The translations under genes were made by a program, and so were the position numbers. This document shows, piece by piece, positions 24,649 to 33,776 of a stretch of DNA of 64,000 bases (position 1 is the first letter of the stretch; each line of letters opens with the position of its first letter). Source of the DNA: CAZJAH01 sp964544155 (GTDB lineage: Bacteria > Bacteroidota > Ignavibacteria > Kapaibacteriales > UBA2268); assembly GCA_964544155.1 (NCBI GenBank), contig CAZJAH010000010.1, positions 13,608 to 77,607 of the forward strand. Reading direction: 5' to 3'. The notes under the pieces are model-generated. The model worked only from the letters and a program-made list of their open reading frames with translations, was not told the DNA's origin and searched no databases.

Positions 24649-25254
24649 TTATAGTGTTTTAGTGTTTGCCTTTGCGTAATAATCGGCCATTATGCCAAAA
24701 GCTTCAGCTAAATTCATACCGAAAGTAAAAACTCCGTTTTCATGCCCCTGCGTTATAATAATACCTTTATCTTTGCCGCATGCTATCGCCCTTAACGACA
24801 GCGCTAGTTCGGGTGTTCCGAATTCCGCCTGGGCAGGCGTTGCAGGGCAGATATCCATGGAATATTTCCAAATAGAGCTGCTATGAGCATGTATTACAGC
24901 ATTAGAAGATATACTTCCTTCATAAAGCGCGGCATGGCTTAATGATTCAGACGACGCGGGCAGCAATCCCTTATAATTTACATGATTGGCTTCAAAAGAA
25001 TAGCCTCTCACGAGTGCTAAGTGCCTTTTATGGATATAATCCAAATGCCCGGTCGATGATGCTGTAATAACAAAGCCATTGCCATATCTGACGCTAAGGT
25101 TGCCAAATCCTATACCTTCGGGCAGGATGCCTATCAGGCCCATCTCTTTGAGTTTTGCCCTGTAGGAATTAATTGATTTGACAAGTGCTTCCGGAAAATC
25201 CGGCATGGCTTTTTCGTGAGTAAAGCTGTACTTGGTATATCCTTCCTCAGGCAT
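24649..25254 (-). CDS. mtnB: Class II aldolase/adducin-family protein, probably methylthioribulose-1-phosphate dehydratase
   Basis: 201 residues, a length normal for MtnB. Zinc ligands are seen in VIHAHSSS (HxH) and the later ITQGHENGVF histidine. The N-terminal part has the family's GIGFGNLSVRYGNGFVITASSTG. Position decides the call: it overlaps mtnA by eight bases, and MtnA's product is MtnB's substrate in methionine salvage. An alternative is the class II aldolase of the DHAP shunt, which also pairs with an MtnA homologue and cleaves 5-deoxy- or 5-methylthio-ribulose phosphate. The sequence alone does not separate these, and no other mtn gene is present. Confidence 0.7.
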   Translation of the reverse strand: MPEEGYTKYSFTHEKAMPDFPEALVKSINSYRAKLKEMGLIGILPEGIGFGNLSVRYGNGFVITASSTGHLDYIHKRHLALVRGYSFEANHVNYKGLLPASSESLSHAALYEGSISSNAVIHAHSSSIWKYSMDICPATPAQAEFGTPELALSLRAIACGKDKGIIITQGHENGVFTFGMNLAEAFGIMADYYAKANTKTL

Positions 25255-26353
25255 TGAATTCCGGGAATAAATGTGTTATCGATGCCTTATTCGCTTCACA
25301 AACCCCTCTTTCCGTTATAAGGCCAGTTATGTATTCCGCGGGAGTAACATCAAAGGCATAATTGCCGGCTTTGCTGCCCGGATTTGCTATCATGATTTCA
25401 TTAATTCCGTTATCATTAAGGCCTTCCATATAAAGAACCTCTTTTTGATCACGTTCCTCAATCGGAATTTGTCCTACACCGGATTTCATTTCGGGATCAA
25501 TGGTACTCGAAGGAAGCGCCACATAGAATGGGATAGCGTTATCTTTCGCGGCAAGGGCTTTGAGGTAAGTGCCGATTTTATTTGCTACATCGCCATTTAT
25601 AGCTGTTCTGTCTGTGCCTACAATCACGAGGTCAACCATGCCATTTTGCATCAAGTGCCCTCCGGCATTATCAACAATGATCGTATGGTTGATTCCTTCG
25701 TGAAAAAGTTCCCATGCCGTAAGCCTTGCACCCTGGTTGCGCGGCCTTGTTTCATCTACCCAGACGTGCAGATCAATTCCCCTGTCACGGGCTATATATA
25801 TCGGCGCTGTGGCGGTTCCGTAATCAACTGTAGCCAGCCAGCCGGCGTTGCAATGAGTAAGGATATTCAGTTCGCGTCCTTTATCTTTGCTTATTTTTTC
25901 AATAATATCAGCGCCGTGCAGGCCAATACTTTTTGAAGCCCTGACGTCATCTTCGCAGATATTCCTCGCCGTGGCAAGCGCTGCATCTATCTTATCACTC
26001 GTTGAACTGTTCAAAGCTATGGCGCCGAGCTGCTTATCTACAGCCCATCGGAGATTGACCGCGGTCGGCCTTGTGGAAATAAGAAGTTCGGCCTTGCTTT
26101 GAATGCTTTTATTAAAATCCGCCGCCTTTGAGGCTTCTTTCGCGGCTATAAACATACCATAGGCAGCAGTAACTCCAATAAGCGGCGCGCCTCTAACGAG
26201 CATTTCCCTGATCGCAAAGGCGAACTCTTCGGTATTTGTCAGTTTTGCTGTAGAAAACCTGTGAGGGAGCTGCCTCTGGTCGATTATTTCAATGCTTTCC
26301 GGGCCTTGTGGGCTTTCCCAAATAGTTCTGTAAGGTCTGCCATCGTATTTCAT
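25247..26353 (-). CDS. mtnA: S-methyl-5-thioribose-1-phosphate isomerase
   Basis: 368 residues, family of eIF-2B-like aldose-ketose isomerases. The signature segments are MLVRGAPLIGVTAAYGM near residue 50, TRPTAVNLRWAVD, LTHCNAGWLAT (catalytic Cys), WVDETRPRNQGARLTAWEL and VIVGTDRTAINGDVANKIGTY (catalytic Asp), all intact. It converts methylthioribose-1-phosphate (or 5-deoxyribose-1-phosphate) to the ribulose form in methionine or 5'-deoxyadenosine salvage. First gene of an operon with the class II aldolase and the histidine kinase. Divergent from glgA. Confidence 0.95.
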   Translation of the reverse strand: MKYDGRPYRTIWESPQGPESIEIIDQRQLPHRFSTAKLTNTEEFAFAIREMLVRGAPLIGVTAAYGMFIAAKEASKAADFNKSIQSKAELLISTRPTAVNLRWAVDKQLGAIALNSSTSDKIDAALATARNICEDDVRASKSIGLHGADIIEKISKDKGRELNILTHCNAGWLATVDYGTATAPIYIARDRGIDLHVWVDETRPRNQGARLTAWELFHEGINHTIIVDNAGGHLMQNGMVDLVIVGTDRTAINGDVANKIGTYLKALAAKDNAIPFYVALPSSTIDPEMKSGVGQIPIEERDQKEVLYMEGLNDNGINEIMIANPGSKAGNYAFDVTPAEYITGLITERGVCEANKASITHLFPEFNA

Positions 26354-26483
26354 ATTCTAAGCTCGATATTATTAAATATTATCAAGGATAAACAAGTTAG
26401 CAATACCTTAGCACAAGAAAAATTACATTTTTGTAAGTAAGCGCCTATTCTTCATTCAATTTCAGTATTTAACAATATTTGCT

Positions 26484-26491
26484 TATTTTTG
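26484..26491 (+). promoter_or_regulatory. TAnnTTTG promoter element for glgA
   Basis: TATTTTTG on the plus strand, 41 bases before the glgA ATG in the divergent mtnA-glgA spacer. It matches the Bacteroidota -7 consensus; -33 is unclear. Confidence 0.4.
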
Positions 26492-26531
26492 TAAGTTCTG
26501 AAATTTCTTCAATATTCAAGAAATACAGGGT

Positions 26532-28007
26532 ATGGCTAAAACACATAGTATTTTGTTCGTTTCAAGTGAGATATACCCCTTCGCAAAAGAAAGCGGAATC
26601 GGAGATTTTACATATTCGTTTTCATTAGCAATAAGGGATTTAGGGCATGACATCAGGATCATGGTGCCTAAATACGGATCTGTATCGGAAAGAAAAAACC
26701 GGATACACGAAATAAACCGGCTTAGGGATATTCCAATTCCTATGGGCAGCGGCCATGAGCCGGCCACTGTTAAATCGTCATCGGTGAATAACCCGAGATC
26801 GAAAGTACAGGCTTATATAACAACAAATTTTAATTATTTCGATTCTAAAAAAGGAATCTACAGAGATCCAAGGACCGGGAAAGAATACAGCGATAATCCC
26901 GAAAGATTCATTTTCTTTTCCAGGAGCGTTGTTGAAACATGTATGCTTTTAGGATGGTATCCGGATATTATTCATTGTAACGGCTGGCAAACAGCCATCA
27001 TCCCGGCATATATTAAAGCTGCATTCCCATCGAAATTCAAGAAAACGAAATCCGTTTTCACGGTTCATAATTTCCAGGATAATGTTATTTGCCCGGAGAA
27101 AGTTTTTAATAAAGCCGGCCTTCCGGATAAGGCAATGAAAAAATTCCTTGATGACGGTAAATATAACTTTATCAAAGGCGGTATTGAATTCGCCGATTAT
27201 GTTACTACATTAAGCCCTGCTTATGCCGAGGAAGTTTATTCCGATGAAGCAGCAAGCGGCGGACTGGATGGATTTTTAAAGAATAATTCAAAAAAATTCG
27301 CCGGGATACGCTGCGGTATTGATACATGGGGCTGGAATCCGGTTAAGGATAAAATCATCCCCGGTAACTATGATTCGGACTTCGATGAGTATAAATACAC
27401 AAATAAAGTAGAGCTGTGTAATAAGTTCGGAATTGAATATCACCCCAAAATAATGATCATCGGAATGGCGGCTTCCCTCAGCGATGACAATGGCATCGAT
27501 CTGCTTTTAGAAGCTGCTCCGGAAATCCTTAAAGATGAAAACATAAAAATCGTTTTCTTAGGTAAAGGAGATCCCGAGCTTAAGAAACAAATGACAAAAA
27601 CAGCAAAGAAGTTTCCCGATCAGTTTAAAATTAAATACGCCACAGATGATGAGCTGGCGCATCTGATTTTTGCCGGCAGCGATGCTTATGCCATGCCTTC
27701 AAAATACGAAGGCGGCGGGCTCGATCTTATGTATGCCCTTACTTACGGAACTATTCCTATTGTCCGTAATACAGGAGCCATAAAGGAAATCGCGGAAAAT
27801 ATAAATGAAAGTAACAATGAGGGCAACGCGTTCGTCTTTGAAGAATACAGGGCTGAAGAGTTCGCTGAAGCCGTAAACAAAGCAGTTAAGCTTTTCTCTG
27901 ATAAAGACGCCTGGGAAGAAGTTGCCCGTACTGGTATGAGCGGGGATTATTCCTGGCAGAAATGGGCCCTGCGTTATGAGGAAATTTATAAATCAATTAC
28001 AAAGTAA
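26532..28007 (+). CDS. glgA: Glycogen/starch synthase (GT5), divergent nucleotide-binding loop
   Basis: 491 residues with two Rossmann-type halves. N-terminal LFVSSEIYPFAKESGIGDF corresponds to the GT5 signature, but the K-x-G-G-L-G-D loop reads KESGIGD (K19-D25), with Ser for Gly and Ile for Leu. HCNGWQTAIIP, the SPAYAEEV segment and the C-terminal KYEGGGLDLMYALTYGTIPI (in place of EPCGLTQLYA...) are recognisable, with the catalytic Glu kept. It would elongate alpha-1,4-glucan from a sugar nucleotide in the cytoplasm; substrate preference may differ given the altered loop. Its TAA is followed at once by the ATG of the DUF4270-like gene. Confidence 0.88.
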   Translation: MAKTHSILFVSSEIYPFAKESGIGDFTYSFSLAIRDLGHDIRIMVPKYGSVSERKNRIHEINRLRDIPIPMGSGHEPATVKSSSVNNPRSKVQAYITTNFNYFDSKKGIYRDPRTGKEYSDNPERFIFFSRSVVETCMLLGWYPDIIHCNGWQTAIIPAYIKAAFPSKFKKTKSVFTVHNFQDNVICPEKVFNKAGLPDKAMKKFLDDGKYNFIKGGIEFADYVTTLSPAYAEEVYSDEAASGGLDGFLKNNSKKFAGIRCGIDTWGWNPVKDKIIPGNYDSDFDEYKYTNKVELCNKFGIEYHPKIMIIGMAASLSDDNGIDLLLEAAPEILKDENIKIVFLGKGDPELKKQMTKTAKKFPDQFKIKYATDDELAHLIFAGSDAYAMPSKYEGGGLDLMYALTYGTIPIVRNTGAIKEIAENINESNNEGNAFVFEEYRAEEFAEAVNKAVKLFSDKDAWEEVARTGMSGDYSWQKWALRYEEIYKSITK

Positions 28008-29276
28008 ATGAAGGCAAACAGCTTTAAAAATATTTCAGCCTCGGTAATGTCAGCCTCGTTAATGATCCTTGCCGCGGCTTTATTTTTCGGATGTAATGAA
28101 GCGCCTACTGAATTAGGTTCTTCATTGATTACCGATACGGTTGCAGTATATCCGTTATCAAGCTCAGAGCATAAGCTCATTACTCGTTCAGATCCTTTCT
28201 TTGCCAAACCACAGAGCGCGAATGTTGGGGTGATATATCAGGGTAAATATAAAGACCTGAATACTTTAACACTTATAACCTTTCAGGGCAGTCTTCCGGA
28301 CACTTTAAGCGGATTAACCCCGGATGAGATAAGATCGGTTGAATTGCTTTTGTATCCGATGAACTACAGATACGGCGATACTAATTCTCCCGTTTTCAAT
28401 TATTCTCTGCTCGAACCCACCGGTAATTGGTCTGTTGAAACCGACTGGGAAGAAGCCCGGAATCTTATAAATGGGGATATCTACAAAACTTTAGACGGCC
28501 TGCCCGAACTTAGTTCGGATACAACTGAGCAGATCATCGAAATTAATACTGCTTTATTTAAGCAAAGGCTAATCAGATGGCTAAATGACGAAAAAAGGTA
28601 TGCCGACGCTACCACAGAAGAAAGAGATACCATTACCCGGGATAATAACGGGCTTCTTTTGCTTGCATCGGAAAATACAAATGTTGTTCAGCGTTATTAT
28701 TCACAGGGAATCGGAAAGAGTGGAAGGCCTCAGCCCACCTTAAGGTTCATTGTTGACCGGGGAGCCGGCCCTGATACCATTGTGACTCCAAGTTCGATAG
28801 ACATGACACTTGCAGATTCCGATACTCCGCCTGAAAATTCGTTTTATGTGCAAGGGCTGGTCAGGTATCAAACAAGGCTTTATTTTGATCTCAGTATGAT
28901 TCCTCCTGAAGCCGGAATACACCAGGCCATGCTTCAGATTCATTACGACACGGAGAATTCATTTTTCTCCAATCAGGGAATAGATTCTACTCTTCGAGCA
29001 GAATTTTACGCCGATGATGAAGAAACCACTCTGAGTAATTATTATTTAGGAGGCCTCAAGCAAGGCACAATGATCTATGAATTCCCGAGTATTACTTCTG
29101 CTGCTCAGTCCTGGATAAGAAACGGCGGCAAGGGCTACCTCAGGTTCATGTATAATGGGGTAATCGATGATTATGAGCCCGATAAATTAGTAATACATGG
29201 TCCGGATGGTGAAGATCCGGAAAAAAGGCCTTCGCTAAGGATTATTTATTCAATATTCGAAAAGAAAGATCAATAA
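28008..29276 (+). CDS. DUF4270-like secreted lipoprotein
   Basis: 422 residues. Signal peptide with lipobox LFFGC (lipid-modified C29), so an outer-membrane lipoprotein. The sequence after the cysteine, NEAPTELGSSLITDT, matches the start typical of DUF4270 lipoproteins, and the rest is beta-rich with repeated strand pairs. Placement directly behind a glycogen synthase is a gene order I know from Bacteroidota genomes, which supports the family call. Function is unknown. It starts immediately after the glgA stop and ends two bases before the next gene, so all three are translationally coupled. Confidence 0.7.
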   Translation: MKANSFKNISASVMSASLMILAAALFFGCNEAPTELGSSLITDTVAVYPLSSSEHKLITRSDPFFAKPQSANVGVIYQGKYKDLNTLTLITFQGSLPDTLSGLTPDEIRSVELLLYPMNYRYGDTNSPVFNYSLLEPTGNWSVETDWEEARNLINGDIYKTLDGLPELSSDTTEQIIEINTALFKQRLIRWLNDEKRYADATTEERDTITRDNNGLLLLASENTNVVQRYYSQGIGKSGRPQPTLRFIVDRGAGPDTIVTPSSIDMTLADSDTPPENSFYVQGLVRYQTRLYFDLSMIPPEAGIHQAMLQIHYDTENSFFSNQGIDSTLRAEFYADDEETTLSNYYLGGLKQGTMIYEFPSITSAAQSWIRNGGKGYLRFMYNGVIDDYEPDKLVIHGPDGEDPEKRPSLRIIYSIFEKKDQ

Positions 29277-29278
29277 GT

Positions 29279-30517
29279 ATGGTAAGGATTTTTTCAATAA
29301 TATTATTTGCCGTCTCATCAATATTTGCTATTTCAGGTACTGCATTATTTGCCCAGGGCGGATCAAATTATTCCGCTTACGGTATCGGTGACATAAACAG
29401 ATCCGGAGGAGCGGCTTACGACGGTTTAGCAGGTACTTCTCTTGCCTTTCCCAATAATACATCCATTAACCTTAACAATCCGGCTTTATGGTCGAAGGTT
29501 GATAAAACCAGGCTGAAAGTAGGCTACCGCTTTAATCAAAATTATATAAACAGCGAAAACACAGAACTTTTCCAGAATAACGGATGGCTGAGCGGTGTAG
29601 GTTCCGTTATGTCTATTGATACTTCTATGGGAATAAGCGCTGGTTTTGGCATTTTCCCCTTCAGTAATGTTAATTATCTGATCAGCACACCCATATCAGT
29701 GGAAGTTGAGGGCGTTGTCCAAAACGGGACCACTACATATCAGGGTTCAGGCGGCCTGACTATGGCAATGATCGGCGGCTCCGTAGAACCACTTGAAGGA
29801 TTAGCCCTTGGCGCAATAGGCTTTGTAAATTTCGGTAAGATAAAAAATTCAGTCGAAACAGAATTCTATGATTCCTTTGTATTTAATTACGAAGTTGATT
29901 CAGAAAACTTTTTCCTGGGCTACGGTTTCAAAGCCGGCGCCTTTTATGAAATAACATCAGGCTTATCAATGGGCGGCTACTACGAATTACAGCCGGAAAT
30001 GGATTTAAGCAGCAACACAATATATCATTCCGATATAGCAGCCGATACCACAGTAAGCACAGAATCCCTCGTTACTCTTCCTAACGCATTCGGCCTTGGA
30101 CTATCGTATGCTTCCGGCAAGTTCATATTTGGGGCTGACGCTGAATTTCAGGACTTCTCCGGATTTGAATTCCGAAGAGGAAGTGAAACCGAATTTGGTA
30201 ACTCGCTGCGTTACAGCATTGGTATAGAAAGAGTCGGAAATTCAAGAGCAAGAGACTTTCTTGACAGTTGGGGCTATAGATTCGGGCTCGGATACAAGCA
30301 GCATTATTATAACGTTCGGGGAAATGAGATAAATGAAATATTCGGCTCCCTGGGGTTTGAAATTCCGGTACCAGAAACATCAGTGATAGACGCCGCCATA
30401 ACACTGGGATACAGAGGTACAGAAAATTCAGGACTGGTACGTGAATACTTCGGCAGGCTAAGTGTTGATATAAGTATTGGCGATACATGGTTTAAACCAT
30501 TCAGAAGGCAATATTAA
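29279..30517 (+). CDS. Outer-membrane beta-barrel protein (FadL/OmpP1-like)
   Basis: 412 residues. Signal peptide 1-25 (ending LFAQ). The segment GGSNYSAYGIGDI, followed by the LNNPALWSK region, resembles the N-terminal plug of FadL-type transporters, and regular amphipathic strands run to a terminal tyrosine. The substrate is not evident. It starts two bases after the DUF4270-like gene and is followed, 56 bases on, by hslV, so glgA to hslU may form one long transcript. Confidence 0.75.
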   Translation: MVRIFSIILFAVSSIFAISGTALFAQGGSNYSAYGIGDINRSGGAAYDGLAGTSLAFPNNTSINLNNPALWSKVDKTRLKVGYRFNQNYINSENTELFQNNGWLSGVGSVMSIDTSMGISAGFGIFPFSNVNYLISTPISVEVEGVVQNGTTTYQGSGGLTMAMIGGSVEPLEGLALGAIGFVNFGKIKNSVETEFYDSFVFNYEVDSENFFLGYGFKAGAFYEITSGLSMGGYYELQPEMDLSSNTIYHSDIAADTTVSTESLVTLPNAFGLGLSYASGKFIFGADAEFQDFSGFEFRRGSETEFGNSLRYSIGIERVGNSRARDFLDSWGYRFGLGYKQHYYNVRGNEINEIFGSLGFEIPVPETSVIDAAITLGYRGTENSGLVREYFGRLSVDISIGDTWFKPFRRQY

Positions 30518-30573
30518 GGAACTCTGACGTCTTTTAGCTTTTTTATACCGGAAAATTTAGAAAGACTTCAGTT

Positions 30574-31125
30574 ATGAATAATATTCAAAGCAGCATGGAT
30601 ATGCACGCCACAACAGTAGTCGGCGTACTCAAAGACGGGAAAGCCGCCCTTGGATCAGACGGGCAGGTATCTTTCAATAACACAGTATTAAAACACGGCG
30701 CTGTTAAGGTTCGCCGCCTGCATAAAAATAAAATACTCGCCGGATTCGCCGGATCCACGGCAGACGCTTTTACCTTGCTTGAAAAATTCGAAGAAAAGCT
30801 TGAATCTAACAGAGGAAACCTGCAGAAAGCTTCCATCGATCTTGCCAAGGAATGGCGCACGGACAGGTACCTCCGCCGCCTTGAAGCTATGCTTATTGTG
30901 ATGGACAGCGAGCACGCCTATCTGCTAAGCGGTAATGGCGACGTTATCGAACCCGATGATCAAATCGTGGCAATAGGTTCGGGCGGGTCTTTCGCCTTAT
31001 CGGCGGCCCGTGCTTTATACAAGCACAGCAGCCTCAGCGCTAAGGAAATTGTGGAAGAATCGCTCAGAATTGCCGGCGATATTTGCATTTATACTAATTC
31101 TCACATAACAGTTGAAGAACTCTAA
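30574..31125 (+). CDS. hslV: ATP-dependent protease proteolytic subunit HslV (ClpQ)
   Basis: 183 residues. N-terminal-nucleophile threonine protease: after a short propeptide of 12 residues, TTVVGVLKDGKAALGSDGQV begins with T13, the expected catalytic threonine. GFAGSTADAFTL, AIGSGGSFALSAARAL and the C-terminal GDICIYTN match the family. It forms a dodecamer capped by HslU in the cytoplasm. hslU follows 96 bases downstream. The propeptide is slightly long; starts at M8 or M10 cannot be excluded. Confidence 0.97.
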   Translation: MNNIQSSMDMHATTVVGVLKDGKAALGSDGQVSFNNTVLKHGAVKVRRLHKNKILAGFAGSTADAFTLLEKFEEKLESNRGNLQKASIDLAKEWRTDRYLRRLEAMLIVMDSEHAYLLSGNGDVIEPDDQIVAIGSGGSFALSAARALYKHSSLSAKEIVEESLRIAGDICIYTNSHITVEEL

Positions 31126-31221
31126 ATAATGCCTTCGTTTTTTCCAAAATATATAATATTGGCGGGCATTATCGTTCAGTTTAATTAAATCATTTGGAAT
31201 TTTATTAAAAATAAAGTAGTT

Positions 31222-32655
31222 ATGAACGGAACACAGAATGAAATAGACAGAGATGTCAGGCAGCCGGAAATAAATGCCGGCCTGGTTGACGGCAAACACA
31301 GCGGGCAGTTAACCCCCAGGCAGATTGTTTACGAGCTGGATAAATTCGTTATCGGGCAGGACTCGGCAAAAAAAGCTGTTGCAATCGCCCTGCGCAACAG
31401 ATGGCGAAGGCAGCAGGTACAGGATGGGATTCGCGATGAGATCATGCCGAATAATATTATAATGATAGGCCCCACGGGTGTAGGTAAAACAGAAATCGCC
31501 CGAAGGCTGGCAAGACTTGCCGGAGCGCCCTTCATCAAAGTCGAAGCTACTAAATTCACGGAAGTCGGTTATGTCGGGCGCGATGTTGAATCAATGATCC
31601 GCGACTTAGTTGAAAGAGCCGTCAGCATAGTCCGCGACGAACACACAGCCGATAAAAAGAAAGAAGCCCGCGTTGCCGCAGAAAACCGCATTCTCGATAT
31701 ACTGATCCCGCCTGTTAAAAAAGGGCCTTCATTCGATACCGCCACAGAATCCGATGTCGAAGATAATGCGCAGACAAGGGAGAAATTCCGCAATATGCTG
31801 CATAAAGGCATTTTAGACGAGCGTGTGATCGAAATAGATATGCTGGTTGAGCAGGGGCCTAATATGCAGGTACTCGGGCCAATCGGACTCGACGAAATGG
31901 GTATGAACCTGCAGGATATTTTTGGCAGTATCCTTCCCAAGAAAAACAAGAAGAAAAAAATGAAGATATCCGATGCCCTTAAGGTACTCGAAAAGGAAGA
32001 AGCCGAAAAGCTTATCGACATGGATATGGTAGTTAAAGAAGCCCTGCGCAGAGCTGAGAATTCCGGCATAGTGTTTATTGATGAAATAGATAAGGTTGCA
32101 TCTAAAGGCGGCGCCGGAGGATCCGGGCCGGAAGTCTCACGAGAAGGCGTCCAGCGAGACCTTCTCCCTATAGTTGAGGGCTGCACGGTTAATACTAAAT
32201 ACGGTATGGTGCATACCCAGCACATATTATTTATTGCTTCGGGAGCCTTTCATGTATCGAAGCCTTCAGACTTAGTGCCTGAGCTGCAGGGACGCTTTCC
32301 GATCAGGGTCGAGCTTAAGAGCCTTACAGAGGAAGACTTCGTTAAGATACTGACAGTACCCGAAAATGCTCTTATAAAACAGTATATGGCATTAGTCAAA
32401 TCGGAAGATATTGAGTTGAAATTCGATGAAAGCGCAATTAAGGAAATAGCTGCCATAGCTGCCCAGGTGAATGACGAAGTAACTAATATCGGAGCCAGAA
32501 GGCTGCATACTATCATGACAACGCTGCTGGAGGAAATACTTTTTAACGCCCCGGATAATATTGAAGAGCGCCTTTTTGAACTTGATTCCGGTAAAGTACG
32601 CAAAACTCTGCAAGACATTATTCAGGATACTGACATCAGCAAGTATATACTGTAA
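31222..32655 (+). CDS. hslU: ATP-dependent protease ATPase subunit HslU (ClpY)
   Basis: 477 residues. AAA+ unfoldase of the HslUV protease. LTPRQIVYELDKFVIGQD opens the conserved core, Walker A is GPTGVGKTEIA, then the KVEATKFTEVGYVGRDVESM pore region, the I-domain insertion (about 150-270), Walker B IVFIDEIDK, sensor region and the C-terminal tail IQDTDISKYIL, which docks into HslV. The first 28 residues are an extra, non-conserved extension. Terminator at 32683. Confidence 0.97.
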   Translation: MNGTQNEIDRDVRQPEINAGLVDGKHSGQLTPRQIVYELDKFVIGQDSAKKAVAIALRNRWRRQQVQDGIRDEIMPNNIIMIGPTGVGKTEIARRLARLAGAPFIKVEATKFTEVGYVGRDVESMIRDLVERAVSIVRDEHTADKKKEARVAAENRILDILIPPVKKGPSFDTATESDVEDNAQTREKFRNMLHKGILDERVIEIDMLVEQGPNMQVLGPIGLDEMGMNLQDIFGSILPKKNKKKKMKISDALKVLEKEEAEKLIDMDMVVKEALRRAENSGIVFIDEIDKVASKGGAGGSGPEVSREGVQRDLLPIVEGCTVNTKYGMVHTQHILFIASGAFHVSKPSDLVPELQGRFPIRVELKSLTEEDFVKILTVPENALIKQYMALVKSEDIELKFDESAIKEIAAIAAQVNDEVTNIGARRLHTIMTTLLEEILFNAPDNIEERLFELDSGKVRKTLQDIIQDTDISKYIL

Positions 32656-32682
32656 TTTAAAACTGCAGTTAATTGTTTTCTA

Positions 32683-32718
32683 AGGTGTTTCCTTTTATTA
32701 GGAAATGCCTTTTTTTTT
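32683..32718 (+). terminator. Rho-independent terminator after hslU
   Basis: AGGTGTTTCC (32683-32692) pairs with GGAAATGCCT (32701-32710; two imperfect pairs), followed by a run of eight or more T residues. Confidence 0.85.
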
Positions 32719-32761
32719 ACTAAAAATCTATGATATTCTTTTCATTAAATTAGAAATTTAC

Positions 32762-32787
32762 CGGATTGAAGGATTAGCCTTCAACCG
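32762..32787 (-). terminator. Hairpin just after the 305-residue outer-membrane protein gene
   Basis: TTGAAGG (32766-32772) pairs with CCTTCAA (32778-32784), extended by CGG/CCG. It begins directly after the stop codon at 32790 on the minus strand. There is no good T tract, so it is a weak terminator or a 3'-end stabiliser. Confidence 0.4.
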
Positions 32788-32789
32788 AA

Positions 32790-33707
32790 TTAGAACAATA
32801 CCTGAACGCCTAATTTGAAATTGTTTATCATATAAGGTGACGCTGAATTGAAAGGCCAGTTCATTTTGCTTTTCTTTAACTCGTAAATACCATAGCTGAG
32901 AGCGTTTTTAAGGACGAAATTAACCACAGGGACAGCCATAGGCGATGCTTTTCTGATTTCATTTATAAAACTGTCTGTCAGCGCGTGGGCAATCTCTTCG
33001 ATTAATACATTCCCTGCCCAGTACCAGAAAATATACCTTTCGTAAAGCACGCCCCGTTCATAAGCAGCATTTATAGATACCGAGTTAGCAATAACTATAT
33101 TCATTCCCGCTTCGAACGAATCAGCATACCTGATGCCTTCACTGTAGCGCTCAAGCCTCAATTTATCAGCGGAATCAGCCGGCGTTGTTAATGAGCCATC
33201 AGGCAGGCCCTTATAATCAAATGAAGTCCAGAAAATACTGCCGCCATGATACAAATTCAGCGCGACAGATGATCTGACACCGTAACCAAATCCATCGTTG
33301 CTAAAGAAGCCGAGCCGCCACATATCAACTTTGATCTCACGGTTATCAGCCGATTCCACAGCCATCTTATTCGTAATATTAGAAAGCAATAATCCGCCAA
33401 AATTGAATTTAAAAATCGGATTAAGCGTATCAAGCTGGTATTTATCCTTGAATCCCAGTCGAATTTCAGCAAGGCCGTCTTCGGAGAATTTACTTCCGAA
33501 ATTCTCGTATATATCATTTTGCGTTATGGCATAATTCAGTTCAATGACAGGCCTGTCGAATTTGATAACCAAATCAGGTTCCCAAAATTCCATATCCCAG
33601 CGATTGCCCCATTCATTTTCTTTTTTTTCGATTTCATCATTTTGTGCTTTAACTAAGGAGGAAGTTATTAATAGCCCGGCAAATATTAAAAGTAACATTC
33701 TAAGCAT
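32790..33707 (-). CDS. Secreted protein, probable outer-membrane barrel, unknown family
   Basis: 305 residues. Signal peptide 1-21 (ends VKAQ). A highly charged, Trp-rich segment follows (KKENEWGNRWDMEFWEPDL), then amphipathic strands and a final phenylalanine (KLGVQVLF) typical of Bam substrates. No family is recognised. It lies 69 bases downstream of the BamA-type gene on the same strand and could be cotranscribed with it. Confidence 0.6.
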   Translation of the reverse strand: MLRMLLLIFAGLLITSSLVKAQNDEIEKKENEWGNRWDMEFWEPDLVIKFDRPVIELNYAITQNDIYENFGSKFSEDGLAEIRLGFKDKYQLDTLNPIFKFNFGGLLLSNITNKMAVESADNREIKVDMWRLGFFSNDGFGYGVRSSVALNLYHGGSIFWTSFDYKGLPDGSLTTPADSADKLRLERYSEGIRYADSFEAGMNIVIANSVSINAAYERGVLYERYIFWYWAGNVLIEEIAHALTDSFINEIRKASPMAVPVVNFVLKNALSYGIYELKKSKMNWPFNSASPYMINNFKLGVQVLF

Positions 33708-33776
33708 AAAAGAAATCCCAATAAAATTTAAAAAGTATTTAATGAATATACGCTTTTAGGATATGAATTGTTGCAA

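Noticed and set aside
25271..25936. Open frame of 221 codons on the plus strand opposite mtnA
   Set aside because: mtnA is fully conserved on the other strand; the antisense translation has no domain and arises from its codon usage.
31569..32225. Open frame of 218 codons on the minus strand inside hslU
   Set aside because: Serine- and arginine-rich shadow of a well-recognised gene, with no signal or motif.
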